Of a stretch of 34,711 bases of DNA, positions 23,717 to 33,195 are shown piece by piece. The notes beneath the pieces were generated by a model. The model had not been told where the DNA came from and did no database searches. It was given only the letters and a program-made list of their open reading frames with translations. The position numbers were made by a program, and so were the translations under genes. This stretch comes from Thermoproteota archaeon. GTDB taxonomy: Archaea > Thermoproteota > Thermoprotei_A > Sulfolobales > NBVN01. The stretch lies in the NCBI GenBank assembly GCA_030550455.1, contig JAUQPH010000012.1:1-34711 (forward strand), written 5' to 3'. Positions within the stretch are counted from its first letter, which is position 1. Each line of letters starts with the position of its first letter.

Positions 23717-24652
23717 TTGAGCTTCATTAAGGACATTAGGAGAGTGCTTATCGAGGGAAACGTCCTCATAGAGAAGGAGTGGGAGATAAACATGATCGTT
23801 GCCTGTCTTCTTGCTAGAGGACACGCCCTAATCGAGGGTGTTCCCGGAGTAGCTAAGACGTATACAGCTAAGTCTATAGCGAGACTCCTAGACTTAGGCT
23901 TTAGGAGGATCCAGATGACTCCAGACCTCCTTCCTTCCGACATAGTTGGATACTACGTTTTCGACCAGAAAACTGGGGAGTTCAGGCTTAAGAAGGGCCC
24001 CATATTTACTAACATCCTCCTCGTCGACGAAATAAATAGAGCATCCCCCAGAACTCAGTCTGCTCTACTAGAGGCTATGCAGGAGAGACAAGTGACTATA
24101 GAGGGTCAGACCTTCGGGCTTGAAGAACCCTTCATGGTTTTAGCAACTCAGAACCCGATCGAGATGGAGGGAGTGTTTCCTCTCCCTGAGGCCCAAGTAG
24201 ACAGGTTTCTAGCTAAGATAGTCACTGGCTACGTTTCTCACAGAGGTTTCGTTGAGATGCTTAAGAGAGCCCACGAGATCGAGGCTGCGATCGAGAGCCT
24301 TAAGCCCGTGATACCGAGGAGCCTACTCCTAGAAGAAATAGAGAAAGCAAGTAAGGTTAGAGTAGACGACTCTGTTCTTGACTATATAGCTTCGATAGTC
24401 GAGGAGTCTAGAAAACACCCAGCTGTTAGGCTCGGGGGTTCTCCTAGGGCCGGGATAGCCGTTCTAAAACTAGCTAGGGCTTGGGCGTACCTCGACGGGA
24501 GGGGGTACGTCATACCTGACGACGTCAAGGCTGTTGCCGCCCCAGCCCTCATACACAGGATCATACTGAAGCCTGAGTACGAGCTCCAGGGAGTAACTCC
24601 CGAGAGGGTAGTGAACGACATCTTGACGAAGGTCCCGGTGCCGAAGCCTTGA
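23717..24652 (+). CDS. moxR: MoxR-family AAA+ ATPase
   Basis: 311 residues. Walker A GVPGVAKT (41-48), Walker B LLVDEINRA (101-109), then the hallmark SALLEAMQERQVTIEG, sensor 1 ATQNPIEMEG and sensor 2 GGSPRAG (about 247-253). MoxR proteins are hexameric chaperones that mature or activate VWA-domain partners, here the DUF58 protein encoded last in the same run. TTG start with a strong GGGGGAGGTCC ribosome site. First gene of a tightly overlapping six-gene operon. Confidence 0.95.
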   Translation: MSFIKDIRRVLIEGNVLIEKEWEINMIVACLLARGHALIEGVPGVAKTYTAKSIARLLDLGFRRIQMTPDLLPSDIVGYYVFDQKTGEFRLKKGPIFTNILLVDEINRASPRTQSALLEAMQERQVTIEGQTFGLEEPFMVLATQNPIEMEGVFPLPEAQVDRFLAKIVTGYVSHRGFVEMLKRAHEIEAAIESLKPVIPRSLLLEEIEKASKVRVDDSVLDYIASIVEESRKHPAVRLGGSPRAGIAVLKLARAWAYLDGRGYVIPDDVKAVAAPALIHRIILKPEYELQGVTPERVVNDILTKVPVPKP

Positions 24653-25680
24653 AGGCTATCGCTGCTGTAGTAGCTGTTCTAGTAGCTGTTCTTGCACTTA
24701 CTCTACCGGCACTAGCCGACGCTCCAAGACACACCCCCAACTTCCCGGTCAACTCTACCTCAGTAGACTTAACGAGCCTAGCTGAGGTCCTGAAGCTAGT
24801 AAACACGAGTACTCTATCAGTCGAGACCGTATCGCAGCTAGTTGAGGAAGGAGCCATAAGTCGAGAAGAAGGAGCTAGACTCCTTAAGGCTCTAAATACT
24901 ACACTCGATGAGCTCGAAGGTAGAGTAGACCCCTCTATACTCAGTAACATAGAGAGGCTTCTGAACTCTAGCGAGGTTAACCCAGAAGAGCTGAGGGATA
25001 TAGTCCAAACCCTGGTCTCGCTACAGGAGTCCGGGCTCTTGGATCCACATGACTTCATCGCTCTAGCAAACATCCTGGCCAACGCCTTTAAGAGGCTAAA
25101 CCTAGACGTCCCAATAGAGCTAAGCTACGGTATCCTACGAAGTTTGAGTAAAGCGATAGAAACCCCTATCCCGACCAGGGGAGAGGAATCCGTGTCCACC
25201 GAGCTCTCGATCTGGAGGTTCCCTAATATGAGAGTTGGCCTTCCGTCTATACAGCAAGTTAGTCTTCAAGAGGGGTCGACGTGGATAGCGGTATTGCTTC
25301 TCCTGAGTTTAACTACAGCACTGGTTTTAATCTATTGGAGGAGTCTCTACAACTACGCCTCGAAGCTTAGTGCTAAAGTCGGTGACTTAGTGAGACGTGA
25401 AGTAGTTCCGGAAGGAAACGACGTATTGTCGATCTACTGGGCTTCCGTCCGCTTGGTCGAGAAAGTCAGTAAAGTCAAGAAGCTGGACTATCTAACCCAC
25501 AGAGAGTACCTTAACTCTGTGGCACGATCTTCCCAACTGTCTAGGACGAGTAAGCTCATCGAGTGCTTCGGGGAGATCACTAAGCTTTACGAAGTGAGTA
25601 GGTTCTCGCACGAATTCGATCCCAGTGCGGTAGCTAGAGCTCGGCAGAAGTTCTCTGAGTTGGTGAGAGCACTTGGCTAA
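24649..25680 (+). CDS. Secreted/membrane protein with DUF4129-like cytosolic domain
   Basis: 343 residues. Signal sequence about 1-24 (ends LPALADAP), an extracytosolic helical region with several NxS/T sites (25-205), one membrane helix about 207-226, and a cytosolic domain whose SIYWASVRLVEK...LTHREYLNSVA...EITKLYEVSRFS follows the DUF4129 pattern (REY/REF plus LYExxRF). DUF4129 domains accompany MoxR-DUF58 systems. Its TTG start overlaps the moxR stop (TTGA), so the two are coupled. The role of the outer domain is unknown. Confidence 0.65.
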   Translation: MKAIAAVVAVLVAVLALTLPALADAPRHTPNFPVNSTSVDLTSLAEVLKLVNTSTLSVETVSQLVEEGAISREEGARLLKALNTTLDELEGRVDPSILSNIERLLNSSEVNPEELRDIVQTLVSLQESGLLDPHDFIALANILANAFKRLNLDVPIELSYGILRSLSKAIETPIPTRGEESVSTELSIWRFPNMRVGLPSIQQVSLQEGSTWIAVLLLLSLTTALVLIYWRSLYNYASKLSAKVGDLVRREVVPEGNDVLSIYWASVRLVEKVSKVKKLDYLTHREYLNSVARSSQLSRTSKLIECFGEITKLYEVSRFSHEFDPSAVARARQKFSELVRALG

Positions 25681-26827
25681 CTTAAGGTACGTACTCCTCT
25701 TGGCTACACGGGTCGTCCCCGGAGTAGTGTTTGTGGACGTCATCAAGTCCGCAGTTACCGCATTGCCGAAGTTTATCTCCGAGCCTACGACGCTAGCTCT
25801 CCTAAATCCCGAGCTTCTCCTAGTGCCGATCTCGGGAGCATTAGCTCTAGCTACCGTGGTTACAGGTAGCATTACGTGTTACGCAACTACATTAGTCGCA
25901 CTCATCTTAACGAAGCTTCCGACGGGTTTCAGTGGACCAATCGAATCCCACCAGACCTGGGGTGGCTACAGGGTCGGTGTTGATGTGCCTTGGATAGGTA
26001 TCGTAGGACTCATGTTGCTCTTAGTGGTAGATTCGTACGCTACAGTCTTCAGAGCGGGTGCTTCGGTATCGGCGAGACCAAGCATTCGGGCAGTAGCGAG
26101 CGCAACTACTGTTTTCCTAGCACTCTTAGCTCCATTTCTAGCTGCTTCAGCAGCCTTGAGCATCTACTTCTCCTCTATCATAGGGGCCCTCGTAGCCTTT
26201 GCGAGTGGAGTCGAGTCGTCACCTCTCCACGTTCTGTCCGGTTCCTATGTAGCTTACGTAGCTATAGCGGTCACCGCTTTCACTGTGCTCGTCAAAACGA
26301 TGAATTCTGTAGCAGAACTCGCAGCTCTATTCGTACTTCCCTCTAGGAAGCTCTCCCTCAAGGTCTTACTTGACGATTCCGACATAAACAAGGCGTTCAG
26401 CCCACCTTTAGCCGGGACACTCCTAGGTTTAGCGACACTATCGTTTTACCCGGTCGTACACGCTCTCCTCTTCGAGGTGTTATTCGAGGTCCCGAAGGAG
26501 GTAACCGCTAGAATCGGGTCACTAGCCCCGGTAGTTTTTGGCGTAATCTCGTTTCTAGTAACGTCACTCGTAGTTTTCTCCTTAGTCGGTAAGTCGCTAG
26601 TGTTCTCGCATAAGAGGGGGATAGCCTCAACGGTTATCATCTTCTCTCTTGTTTACGCTAGTGCCGTTAAGTTGAGCCTTCAACACGGGTCGGACTTGCT
26701 GAGCTCTCTAGTAAGACCCGACTTCGCGGGAGTAGTAGAGCTCGTAGGTAAGACCTACTCGAACTATGCGTACTACGTACTGGCTTTTCTAGAGTCTATA
26801 CTCAGGTTCTTGGGTGTCGCACCATGA
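25673..26827 (+). CDS. Polytopic membrane protein of the MoxR operon
   Basis: 384 residues, about eight hydrophobic segments (roughly 5-30, 45-80, 107-127, 137-175, 188-210, 240-270, 283-305, 312-335). A long loop with GPIESHQTWGGYRVGVDVPW lies between the second and third. No family recognised. TTG start overlapping the previous gene by 8 bases and ending on ATGA with the next. Its conserved place between DUF4129-like and DUF4350-like genes suggests a membrane scaffold or permease-like part of the complex. Confidence 0.7.
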   Translation: MANLRYVLLLATRVVPGVVFVDVIKSAVTALPKFISEPTTLALLNPELLLVPISGALALATVVTGSITCYATTLVALILTKLPTGFSGPIESHQTWGGYRVGVDVPWIGIVGLMLLLVVDSYATVFRAGASVSARPSIRAVASATTVFLALLAPFLAASAALSIYFSSIIGALVAFASGVESSPLHVLSGSYVAYVAIAVTAFTVLVKTMNSVAELAALFVLPSRKLSLKVLLDDSDINKAFSPPLAGTLLGLATLSFYPVVHALLFEVLFEVPKEVTARIGSLAPVVFGVISFLVTSLVVFSLVGKSLVFSHKRGIASTVIIFSLVYASAVKLSLQHGSDLLSSLVRPDFAGVVELVGKTYSNYAYYVLAFLESILRFLGVAP

Positions 26828-27066
26828 TTAGGCTTAGGGTTCCTAAGATAAGGGGCTTTCTACCCCTCCTAGTTCTAGGGATAGTAGTGCTAGTCGTAGC
26901 CATTCAGGTGCTGATCTGGTCGATAGCTTACATGGAGAGAGCGATGGTGGCTACAGCACTCATGAGCGGCTTAGTGGGTTTCTCACTACTCTCGGCTTCT
27001 CTATACATACTGAGGCTGGCTGCGTATGCCTACGGTGTGGAGGCTGGAGGTAGTTCGGGAGGTTAG
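26824..27066 (+). CDS. Small two-helix membrane protein of the MoxR operon
   Basis: 80 residues: basic N terminus (RLRVPKIRG), two membrane helices (about 12-36 and 40-68) and a glycine-rich tail. ATG start overlapping the preceding stop (ATGA). The last 41 bases overlap the next gene in another frame. No family recognised; the tight coupling supports it being real. Confidence 0.65.
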   Translation: MIRLRVPKIRGFLPLLVLGIVVLVVAIQVLIWSIAYMERAMVATALMSGLVGFSLLSASLYILRLAAYAYGVEAGGSSGG

Positions 27067-28525
27067 GCTAGTATCCTTAGGGCTTGCGGCACTCCTCGTA
27101 TTAGTGGGCCTCATGGCTCTAGTAGAGAAAGGACCTCAAGTTCCAGCGATACCGATCGGTCCGTCTCCTCTCAGCCCTCTTTCGTACGGAACCCAGTCTC
27201 TTTACGAGATCGCTAGGTCTACCTATGGGACGGCTATAATCCTCAAGCCCGAGGACATCGGTAGTTTGAACTCTAGCCGATGCCTATACGTCATAGTCTC
27301 TCCCACTATCCCTATAGGCGCGAGTAACGCAACAGAGCTAGTTATGTCTCTGAGGAGGAGTTGCGAAGTTATGGCAGTTCTAGTAGCTGATGAAGACACT
27401 ACATCCAACGGTCTGCTCGAAGCTCTCAACTCTACGATCAGGGTAGTGGGAAACAGAGTCGGAGTTCCCTACGATGGTAGCTTATCGTACTATCCGAAGG
27501 CCACTATACTCGTAGGTGGAAAGAAGTTTGTCGTGTCTCTCGACTTAGCATCGGAAGTTGTGGGAGGTAAGCTCTCGGGCTACACTGTTGGCGTAGCTGT
27601 AGAGGCGTCCCAATCTTTTAAGCTAGTGGGAGCTTCTCCAACACACCGAGAAGAGGTGCTCTCTGCTAGAGTAGTTGCTGTAGCATCTGAAGAAGTAGTC
27701 GACGGTATTCACGTTTACGTATTAGGAGACGGCTCGATTCTACTAAACCAGGTACTTAACTCAGGCGACAGAAGCTACAGAGAGCTCGCTGAAGAACTCC
27801 TCAGATATCTCTGCGCTGGTGATAGAGAGTGTACTGTAGTGTTTGATGCGATACACTACTCTCTAACCAACCCGTACGTAGTCTTGAGTAGTGGAGCTCA
27901 AGCACGTGACGTCATCGCGAGCTTCTTAGACGTTCTCTACGTATCTACTGCTGCCTTCTTAGCCGTGCTCCACCCGGCGGTGTGGTTTCCTGAGTTACTA
28001 GAGTTAGCGAACTTTTACCTAAGGCTAGTGGTGTCTTCACCTATAGCATACGGCCTAGTCCCCTTACTAGCGTTCTACTTCTCGCGACTCCTTTACGCTG
28101 GAGAGCCTGGAGTTAGGGATAGACCAATGCCTGAGCAAATCGAGAAAGACTTGTACATAGCTCCCGACATTAGGAAGTCCGTGCTTAGTAGAGCAGTAAA
28201 GCTTGATAGTAGGGACTTCGTAAACCTCTACAGCATAGTCGACTTAGTGGTTTTAGCACTAGTAGGGGTTAGGCTATCCGACGAGTCCTTCCCTAGAGTA
28301 ATGAGTAGCTACGTAGGTACCGAGAAAGCTCTCGAATACTGGAAGAGTATGAACAGGCTCTACAGAAGAGCTACCGGTAAGTCTCTTTGGCCACCCGTAG
28401 TCTTCTGGAGGAGGGCTGTTCTGAGGTCTCTAGATGAGAGTGAGTCCATACTGAACTCACTAGGTGAGTCCCTCACTAAATCACTTGGAACCGAGTACCT
28501 CGCGACTATAGACTATAGGGGGTAG
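27026..28525 (+). CDS. DUF4350-like membrane protein of the MoxR operon
   Basis: 499 residues. N-terminal membrane helix (about 15-33), then an extracytosolic alpha/beta domain beginning with SPLSYGTQSLYEIARSTYG, the type of opening seen in DUF4350, and YVIVSP / MAVLVADE strands. A second and third membrane helix lie at about 305-330 and 335-355, followed by a cytosolic helical tail containing YRRATGKSLWPP. The ATG at 27026 gives a 41-base overlap; a GTG at 27035 is an alternative. DUF4350 proteins sit in bacterial MoxR-DUF58-DUF4129 clusters; similarity here is by pattern and context. Confidence 0.65.
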   Translation: MPTVWRLEVVREVRLVSLGLAALLVLVGLMALVEKGPQVPAIPIGPSPLSPLSYGTQSLYEIARSTYGTAIILKPEDIGSLNSSRCLYVIVSPTIPIGASNATELVMSLRRSCEVMAVLVADEDTTSNGLLEALNSTIRVVGNRVGVPYDGSLSYYPKATILVGGKKFVVSLDLASEVVGGKLSGYTVGVAVEASQSFKLVGASPTHREEVLSARVVAVASEEVVDGIHVYVLGDGSILLNQVLNSGDRSYRELAEELLRYLCAGDRECTVVFDAIHYSLTNPYVVLSSGAQARDVIASFLDVLYVSTAAFLAVLHPAVWFPELLELANFYLRLVVSSPIAYGLVPLLAFYFSRLLYAGEPGVRDRPMPEQIEKDLYIAPDIRKSVLSRAVKLDSRDFVNLYSIVDLVVLALVGVRLSDESFPRVMSSYVGTEKALEYWKSMNRLYRRATGKSLWPPVVFWRRAVLRSLDESESILNSLGESLTKSLGTEYLATIDYRG

Positions 28526-28527
28526 GC

Positions 28528-29844
28528 TTGGAGGCTCCAGTCAAGAGAACCCATAGACTTGCTCCATACTTATTCATCTGCCTATCTCTTACAGTAGTCG
28601 GCGTACTCTACGACGAATCCCTCATAGCCTACTCCCTAATGCTAGTTTCTGTAGCGATCTTCATGAGGTACTACGCATCCCTTTCGGCAGCCGCCGTCTC
28701 GAAGCTCACCGTTGTAGCTAGGTCTAATTCGGCAACAGAGGCTTCTGACGTGTTAGTCGAGTACGAGCTGAGGAATAACACAAAAATACCTGTCTTACTA
28801 GGAGAGTACAGCCTCTCCTATAGCCCCCTACTTAAGATCTCCGGTACACCGAGAGCCGGGGTCCTGCTCATCCCACCTTCCTCGAGCACTAAGCTAGTCT
28901 TCGCTTTCGGTGGGCGGGTGGGTACGTATAGAGTCGGTCCACTGAAGGTATCTGTTAGAGACCCCCTAGGGCTCTTCCGGAGCGAAGATGTGGAGGTATC
29001 CGGGGAGCTGAAAGTAAAGATTCTACCTGCCATCGAGCCGGTAGTAGTTAGAAAGCTCTGGGTTTCAACTAGGAAGTCGGGTCTAGTGAAGACCAAGATA
29101 CCGGGGGAGGGAGTCGAGTTATACGACGTCAGAGAGTACCGCCCCGGTGATGAACTAAGGTACGTCGTTTGGAGGCTTTTTGCTTCGAGGGGGATGTTGG
29201 CCGTAAAGGAGATGGAGAGAGAGTCCTTTCAGTATGTCGTATTCCTAGTGGACTCGAGTAGAGATATGTGGGTAGGTCCCCCAAGGCAGACTCCAGTGGA
29301 ACACTTCTCGAGAATTGTGGCCTCGGTTTCCTACTACTTATGCCGCAGGGGCTACAACATCTCGGCAATAGTGTTTAACGAAAAGAAAGTATCTTCTTCC
29401 GGGAAACCCGCGAGCGGTTTAGAAGGACTCCGCAGGGTTTATAGCACACTCGTCGACCTTGAGTACGAAGAGGATTCTGCTAGTGCCGTAGACCTCGGGG
29501 AGGTAATCAGCAGGGTCGTTTCTTTAGTACCTAGGGAGAAAGCCATAGTCTTCTTATTCACAAGGCCTTCCGGGAGCTGGAGGGGGGAGTTCGTAGTCAG
29601 GCTCTCCGAAACTCTTAAGTCGAAAAACCACGTCTTCTTCTTAGTAGTCCCGTTAATAGTCGGCTACGAGACCACCGGGTTACCGCCTTGGGCCAGAGGA
29701 CTCTACCAGCTTAAGCTATACGAGGTACTTAAGGAGGACCTAGAGAGTGTAGCAAGGCTCAGAGCTCAAGGAGTTAAGACCGTAGCTGTAGACCCAACGT
29801 ACGCTCCACTGCGAGTAGTCAGAATAGTCGAAGAGCTGATCTAA
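28528..29844 (+). CDS. DUF58 protein (VWA-like MoxR partner)
   Basis: 438 residues. Two N-terminal membrane helices (about 12-30 and 33-50), a beta-sandwich region, then the DUF58 signature VELYDVREYRPGDELRYVVW (about 197-216) and the VWA-like strand VVFLVDSSRDM (about 239-249), with a degenerate metal site (DxSxx rather than full DxSxS). The MoxR ATPase is expected to act on this protein. TTG start two bases after the preceding stop. Last gene of the operon. Confidence 0.9.
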   Translation: MEAPVKRTHRLAPYLFICLSLTVVGVLYDESLIAYSLMLVSVAIFMRYYASLSAAAVSKLTVVARSNSATEASDVLVEYELRNNTKIPVLLGEYSLSYSPLLKISGTPRAGVLLIPPSSSTKLVFAFGGRVGTYRVGPLKVSVRDPLGLFRSEDVEVSGELKVKILPAIEPVVVRKLWVSTRKSGLVKTKIPGEGVELYDVREYRPGDELRYVVWRLFASRGMLAVKEMERESFQYVVFLVDSSRDMWVGPPRQTPVEHFSRIVASVSYYLCRRGYNISAIVFNEKKVSSSGKPASGLEGLRRVYSTLVDLEYEEDSASAVDLGEVISRVVSLVPREKAIVFLFTRPSGSWRGEFVVRLSETLKSKNHVFFLVVPLIVGYETTGLPPWARGLYQLKLYEVLKEDLESVARLRAQGVKTVAVDPTYAPLRVVRIVEELI

Positions 29845-30152
29845 CCTCATAAGGGGTACTGCCTCTTAGTGTTTACACCGAGTGTTCTACTGTAGGTGGG
29901 GAGATCAGCACTTACGAGCTTCTACTATTCTTGCCTCCGCATTCGATGTCTACTTACATCACGTAGTCAGCCCTTCCACGCTTCATCAAGTCCTCAGAGT
30001 AGCTAGAGTTATTAGATAATTAAGCGTTACACAGTTGGTGATGAAGCCGACGTAGACAGACTAGTGACGAAGGGTTGATATTCTGAGTTTTCTCTTCTAT
30101 AGTCCCCGGTGCGCTCAAACTTATGGTGGTGTACTTACTGTACTAGGTGTAG
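29845..30152. other. Intergenic stretch between convergent genes
   Basis: 308 bases between the DUF58 gene and the end of feoB. No gene, repeat or clear terminator was recognised. Confidence 0.4.
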
Positions 30153-32285
30153 CTAGGAGAATAGCTCTAGGGTTCTGTACACTAGTATGGATAGAGCTGC
30201 GGCCACAAGTATTAAGTATAGAGTTACGCCGACTGTAAACTTCGTGCTTCTGCTTTCTTGATATATGACCGCAATCGTCGGGAGGCAGGGCACGTAGAAC
30301 ATAAAGAAGAAGAGTAACCCAACTGCCTGCTGAGTCGTTAACCCTATGGCTCTAAGGGCCTCTGCTTCCTCAACTGATGAGAGGGCTGCTATTGATGTTA
30401 TAAGGCCTTCTTTAGCTACCGTTCCATATAGTAACGCGAAGCCCACTTTCCACGAAGACTCCGGTTCTACCTCGTAGGCTAACTCAGCGAACTTCCCGAT
30501 GTAGGAACCGACCAAGGCAGCGTAAGACTGAGTGAGGTCGGGGGTGAGTCCCGTTGGACCTAAGCTAACCATAGCCCAGCTCGCTAGCGCTAAGACGAAT
30601 ATCACTGTTCCTGCTTTAACCAAGAAGTGCTTGACTCTTATCCAAGAGTTCCACCAGACCACTCTAGCGCTAGGTCTGTGGAGCGGTGGTATCTCCATGA
30701 TTAACTCAGGACTCTCCCTTACTTTAAACACTATCGTCCTCAGGAGCTTCGATGTGAGTAGGTAGAGAGCTATGGATGTAGCGTAGAGGGTCAGCATGAG
30801 GAGCGACTGAAGGACCGGTTGCCCGGGAAACAAGTACTGAGCGAAGTACATCATTACTACCAGCCTGGCTTGACAAAGTATGAAGGGTACTGAACCGACT
30901 ACTTGGAGCCTTTCGTACTCGTCTATCGAGACCCTAGACTGAACTACTGCCGGTACGTTACAGCCTAACCCAACTACCAACGGGTAGAGAGACCTACCGG
31001 AGAGCCCGAAGACCGATAGAAACCTGTGGAGCGAGTGAACCATTCTCGGCCCGAGACCACTGTCTTCTAGCACTGATATCAGAGAAGAGACCACTAAGAC
31101 TAGTGGAGCAAAGCTAAGTACTAACCCCACGCTCTCTATAATACCATCCGCCACTACTTCCGCCAGGAGCTCGCTATAGAGACTCAACGCGTTCCTCACA
31201 GCATCCGCAAGGTGGGTGAAAGCTAACCTCAGGACGCCCACGAGGCTGTACGTCTCCAGTGCTTCTGCTAGAGGTTCTAGACCTGCGGACCTCATGAGTA
31301 AGTTTAGTGGAAACCCCGTGTTAACAGTGAATGCCACTAGGAAGACTAAGAATAGAGTAGCGAGTGAGAGAGCTGGACCCAGCCGCGGGTCTGTAAACAG
31401 GGAGTCTACGTACTTAGAGAGCTTACTCTCCTTTAGAGCAACTCGGACTACTGCACTCTCTAGAACCTCCGTAGCCTTCTTGTACCTCGCGTAGACAGCT
31501 AAGTCTTCAGGATACAGCCCGTAGGCCCTCTTGAACTCCTCTCTCAATCTTTTCGCAAGCTCGACTAACTCCGCATCTCGAACTACCTTGGCGACCTCAT
31601 CGTCTCCCTCTAGTAGCCTAAGAGATACCCAGCGGCTTGACAGCCTCCTGCTCTCGAGTCTCTTCTTTACCATAGGCTCTAGGGCTTCAACGTAAGAGTT
31701 TAGAGGACCGTAGTCTACAGCTACACCACTACTAACTTTACTCCTTGTAGCTACTTCGACTAAGACCGACATCAGCTCGTCAACACCCTCTCCAGTTATC
31801 GAGGAGATGGGAACTACCGGGACTCCGAGTCTAGCCGACACCTTACTTACGTCTACGTGGAGACCGGACTTGTGTACTACATCCCACTTAGTTACTGCGA
31901 CTACGAGCTTAACACCCATCTCCGCTAGCTGTAGCGGGAGGTAGATAGACCTCTCGATCACTAGAGGGTCTACAAGAACGAGCACTACGTCGTACTCTCC
32001 CTCCAGCAGGAACTTCTTGGTTATAGCTTCCTCCGGTGAGGTAGCTGCGAGACCGTAGATCCCCGGGAGGTCTACGAAGCACAGCCTCACCCCGCGGTAC
32101 TCTACGCTAGCTACCCTCTGCTCAACGGTAGTGCCGGGCCAGCTAGCAATCCTCACTACCTCACCGGTGACGTATGTGAAGAAAGTAGATTTACCTGTAG
32201 ACGGTTGCCCCACGACAGCAACAGTTATGCCGCACTCTCCTACCGAACTAGCTCGCAATGGCTTAACGTCTCCGCAGTGTTCCAC
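30153..32285 (-). CDS. feoB: Ferrous iron transporter B (FeoB)
   Basis: 710 residues. Cytosolic G domain: G1 GQPSTGKS (26-33), G3 DLPG (72-75) and G4 TKWD (132-135) in place of the usual NKxD. A helical guanine-dissociation-like region follows to about 290, then membrane segments with the two gate signatures GLGCNVPA and, near the C terminus, YVPCLPT, whose cysteines line the Fe(II) path. It imports ferrous iron, suiting an anaerobic cell rich in Fe-S enzymes such as those encoded at 5346-8738. GTG start with a strong GGGAGGAGG site. No FeoA or FeoC gene adjoins. Confidence 0.92.
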   Translation of the reverse strand: MEHCGDVKPLRASSVGECGITVAVVGQPSTGKSTFFTYVTGEVVRIASWPGTTVEQRVASVEYRGVRLCFVDLPGIYGLAATSPEEAITKKFLLEGEYDVVLVLVDPLVIERSIYLPLQLAEMGVKLVVAVTKWDVVHKSGLHVDVSKVSARLGVPVVPISSITGEGVDELMSVLVEVATRSKVSSGVAVDYGPLNSYVEALEPMVKKRLESRRLSSRWVSLRLLEGDDEVAKVVRDAELVELAKRLREEFKRAYGLYPEDLAVYARYKKATEVLESAVVRVALKESKLSKYVDSLFTDPRLGPALSLATLFLVFLVAFTVNTGFPLNLLMRSAGLEPLAEALETYSLVGVLRLAFTHLADAVRNALSLYSELLAEVVADGIIESVGLVLSFAPLVLVVSSLISVLEDSGLGPRMVHSLHRFLSVFGLSGRSLYPLVVGLGCNVPAVVQSRVSIDEYERLQVVGSVPFILCQARLVVMMYFAQYLFPGQPVLQSLLMLTLYATSIALYLLTSKLLRTIVFKVRESPELIMEIPPLHRPSARVVWWNSWIRVKHFLVKAGTVIFVLALASWAMVSLGPTGLTPDLTQSYAALVGSYIGKFAELAYEVEPESSWKVGFALLYGTVAKEGLITSIAALSSVEEAEALRAIGLTTQQAVGLLFFFMFYVPCLPTIAVIYQESRSTKFTVGVTLYLILVAAALSILVYRTLELFS

Positions 32286-32682
32286 TACCTCCTCCCTTAT
32301 ATTGAGGTGTCTACGGCAATTAAGATTTAGACTCGTCTAAACTTTTGATACGCATACCACTCTCATCATGAAGAGGCAGACATCGGAGGTTCGCTCTCTC
32401 GATGTACACGACTAGAGAACGCCGTACTGGAGACTCTCGCTATTACTGCCTGAGTTTATCGCAGAGCTCCGCAAAGCTGGAAGACTTGGAGAGTACCGCT
32501 TATACAGTTAAAGGCCTAGCCCTTTAAAGTGAGAACGTGCGTGATGTAGAGCATACGTCTTTGGAGGTTTTGTGAAAGACTACAGAGATACTTTGAGGAT
32601 GGCCTTGAGCTATATTAAGTGGTTTTGAACTAAATGCGATTAGCAAGTTCTTATATTGTTCGAAAAATAGCCTTTAAATAGG
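32286..32682. other. Intergenic stretch with one tiny frame
   Basis: 397 bases between divergent genes. TATA-like CCTTTAAAG at 32520-32528. An 18-codon frame lies at 32572-32628 (separate entry). Otherwise nothing was recognised. Confidence 0.4.
32572..32628 (+). CDS. Possible 18-residue peptide or truncated gene start
   Basis: GTG at 32572 preceded by GGAGG (32563-32567) and, about 45 bases further up, by a TATA-like CCTTTAAAG. It encodes KDYRDTLRMALSYIKWF after the start, then TGA. The helical pattern resembles the first helix of HEPN-type proteins, such as the one encoded at 33192, so this may be the surviving start of a lost HEPN gene. Promoter, ribosome site and frame together exceed chance only modestly. 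Confidence 0.3.
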   Translation: MKDYRDTLRMALSYIKWF

Positions 32683-33195
32683 GTGGTTGTCAGTATGTCC
32701 AAGAAGCTTTGTGAACCCTACGCTCATCTACTTCACAGACTTCTCGATGTAGCTATAGAGAGACTTAGTGGCGAGCTCGTCTCGTTCGTCGTGTACGGCT
32801 CTGTCGCTAGGTGCGAGGCCGGTAGGGAGAGCGATATAGACGTTCTTATAGTCTTGGAGAACCCTCCTAAGAGTAGGCTGAAAAGGCAGGAACTGTTTAT
32901 GTTAGTAGAAGAAGGTGTTGAAGAGGAGGTCGAGAGGCTTAGATCTCAAGGGTATAGTGTCGATTTTTCGCCTATTATAAAAAGCGTTAGCGAGGCGAAG
33001 AAAGTATCGCCGATCTACCTAGACATGGTTGAAGACGCTGTGGTACTGTATGATAGAGAGAACTTCTTTACGAACATTTTGAACAACCTCAGAGAGAAGC
33101 TCAAAGAGCTTGGAGCAGAGAGAGTAAGATGTGGTAGAAAGTGGTATTGGAGACTCAAGAGAGACTACAAATTTGGTGAGGTAATAGAGCTATGA
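32683..33195 (+). CDS. MNT-type nucleotidyltransferase (antitoxin-like)
   Basis: 170 residues if started at GTG 32683. The signature VVYGSVARCEAGRESDIDVL (about 36-55) contains the GS and DxD of the pol-beta fold; a third acidic residue is likely in VDFSPI (about 93). The C-terminal third is helical and basic (RCGRKWYWRLKRDY). ATG at 32695 is the better start: GGGTGG lies 9 bases before it, and TTATATTG at 32651-32658 gives an RNA start near 32681. It overlaps the HEPN gene by ATGA. Expected to modify or neutralise the HEPN partner. Confidence 0.87.
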   Translation: MVVSMSKKLCEPYAHLLHRLLDVAIERLSGELVSFVVYGSVARCEAGRESDIDVLIVLENPPKSRLKRQELFMLVEEGVEEEVERLRSQGYSVDFSPIIKSVSEAKKVSPIYLDMVEDAVVLYDRENFFTNILNNLREKLKELGAERVRCGRKWYWRLKRDYKFGEVIEL

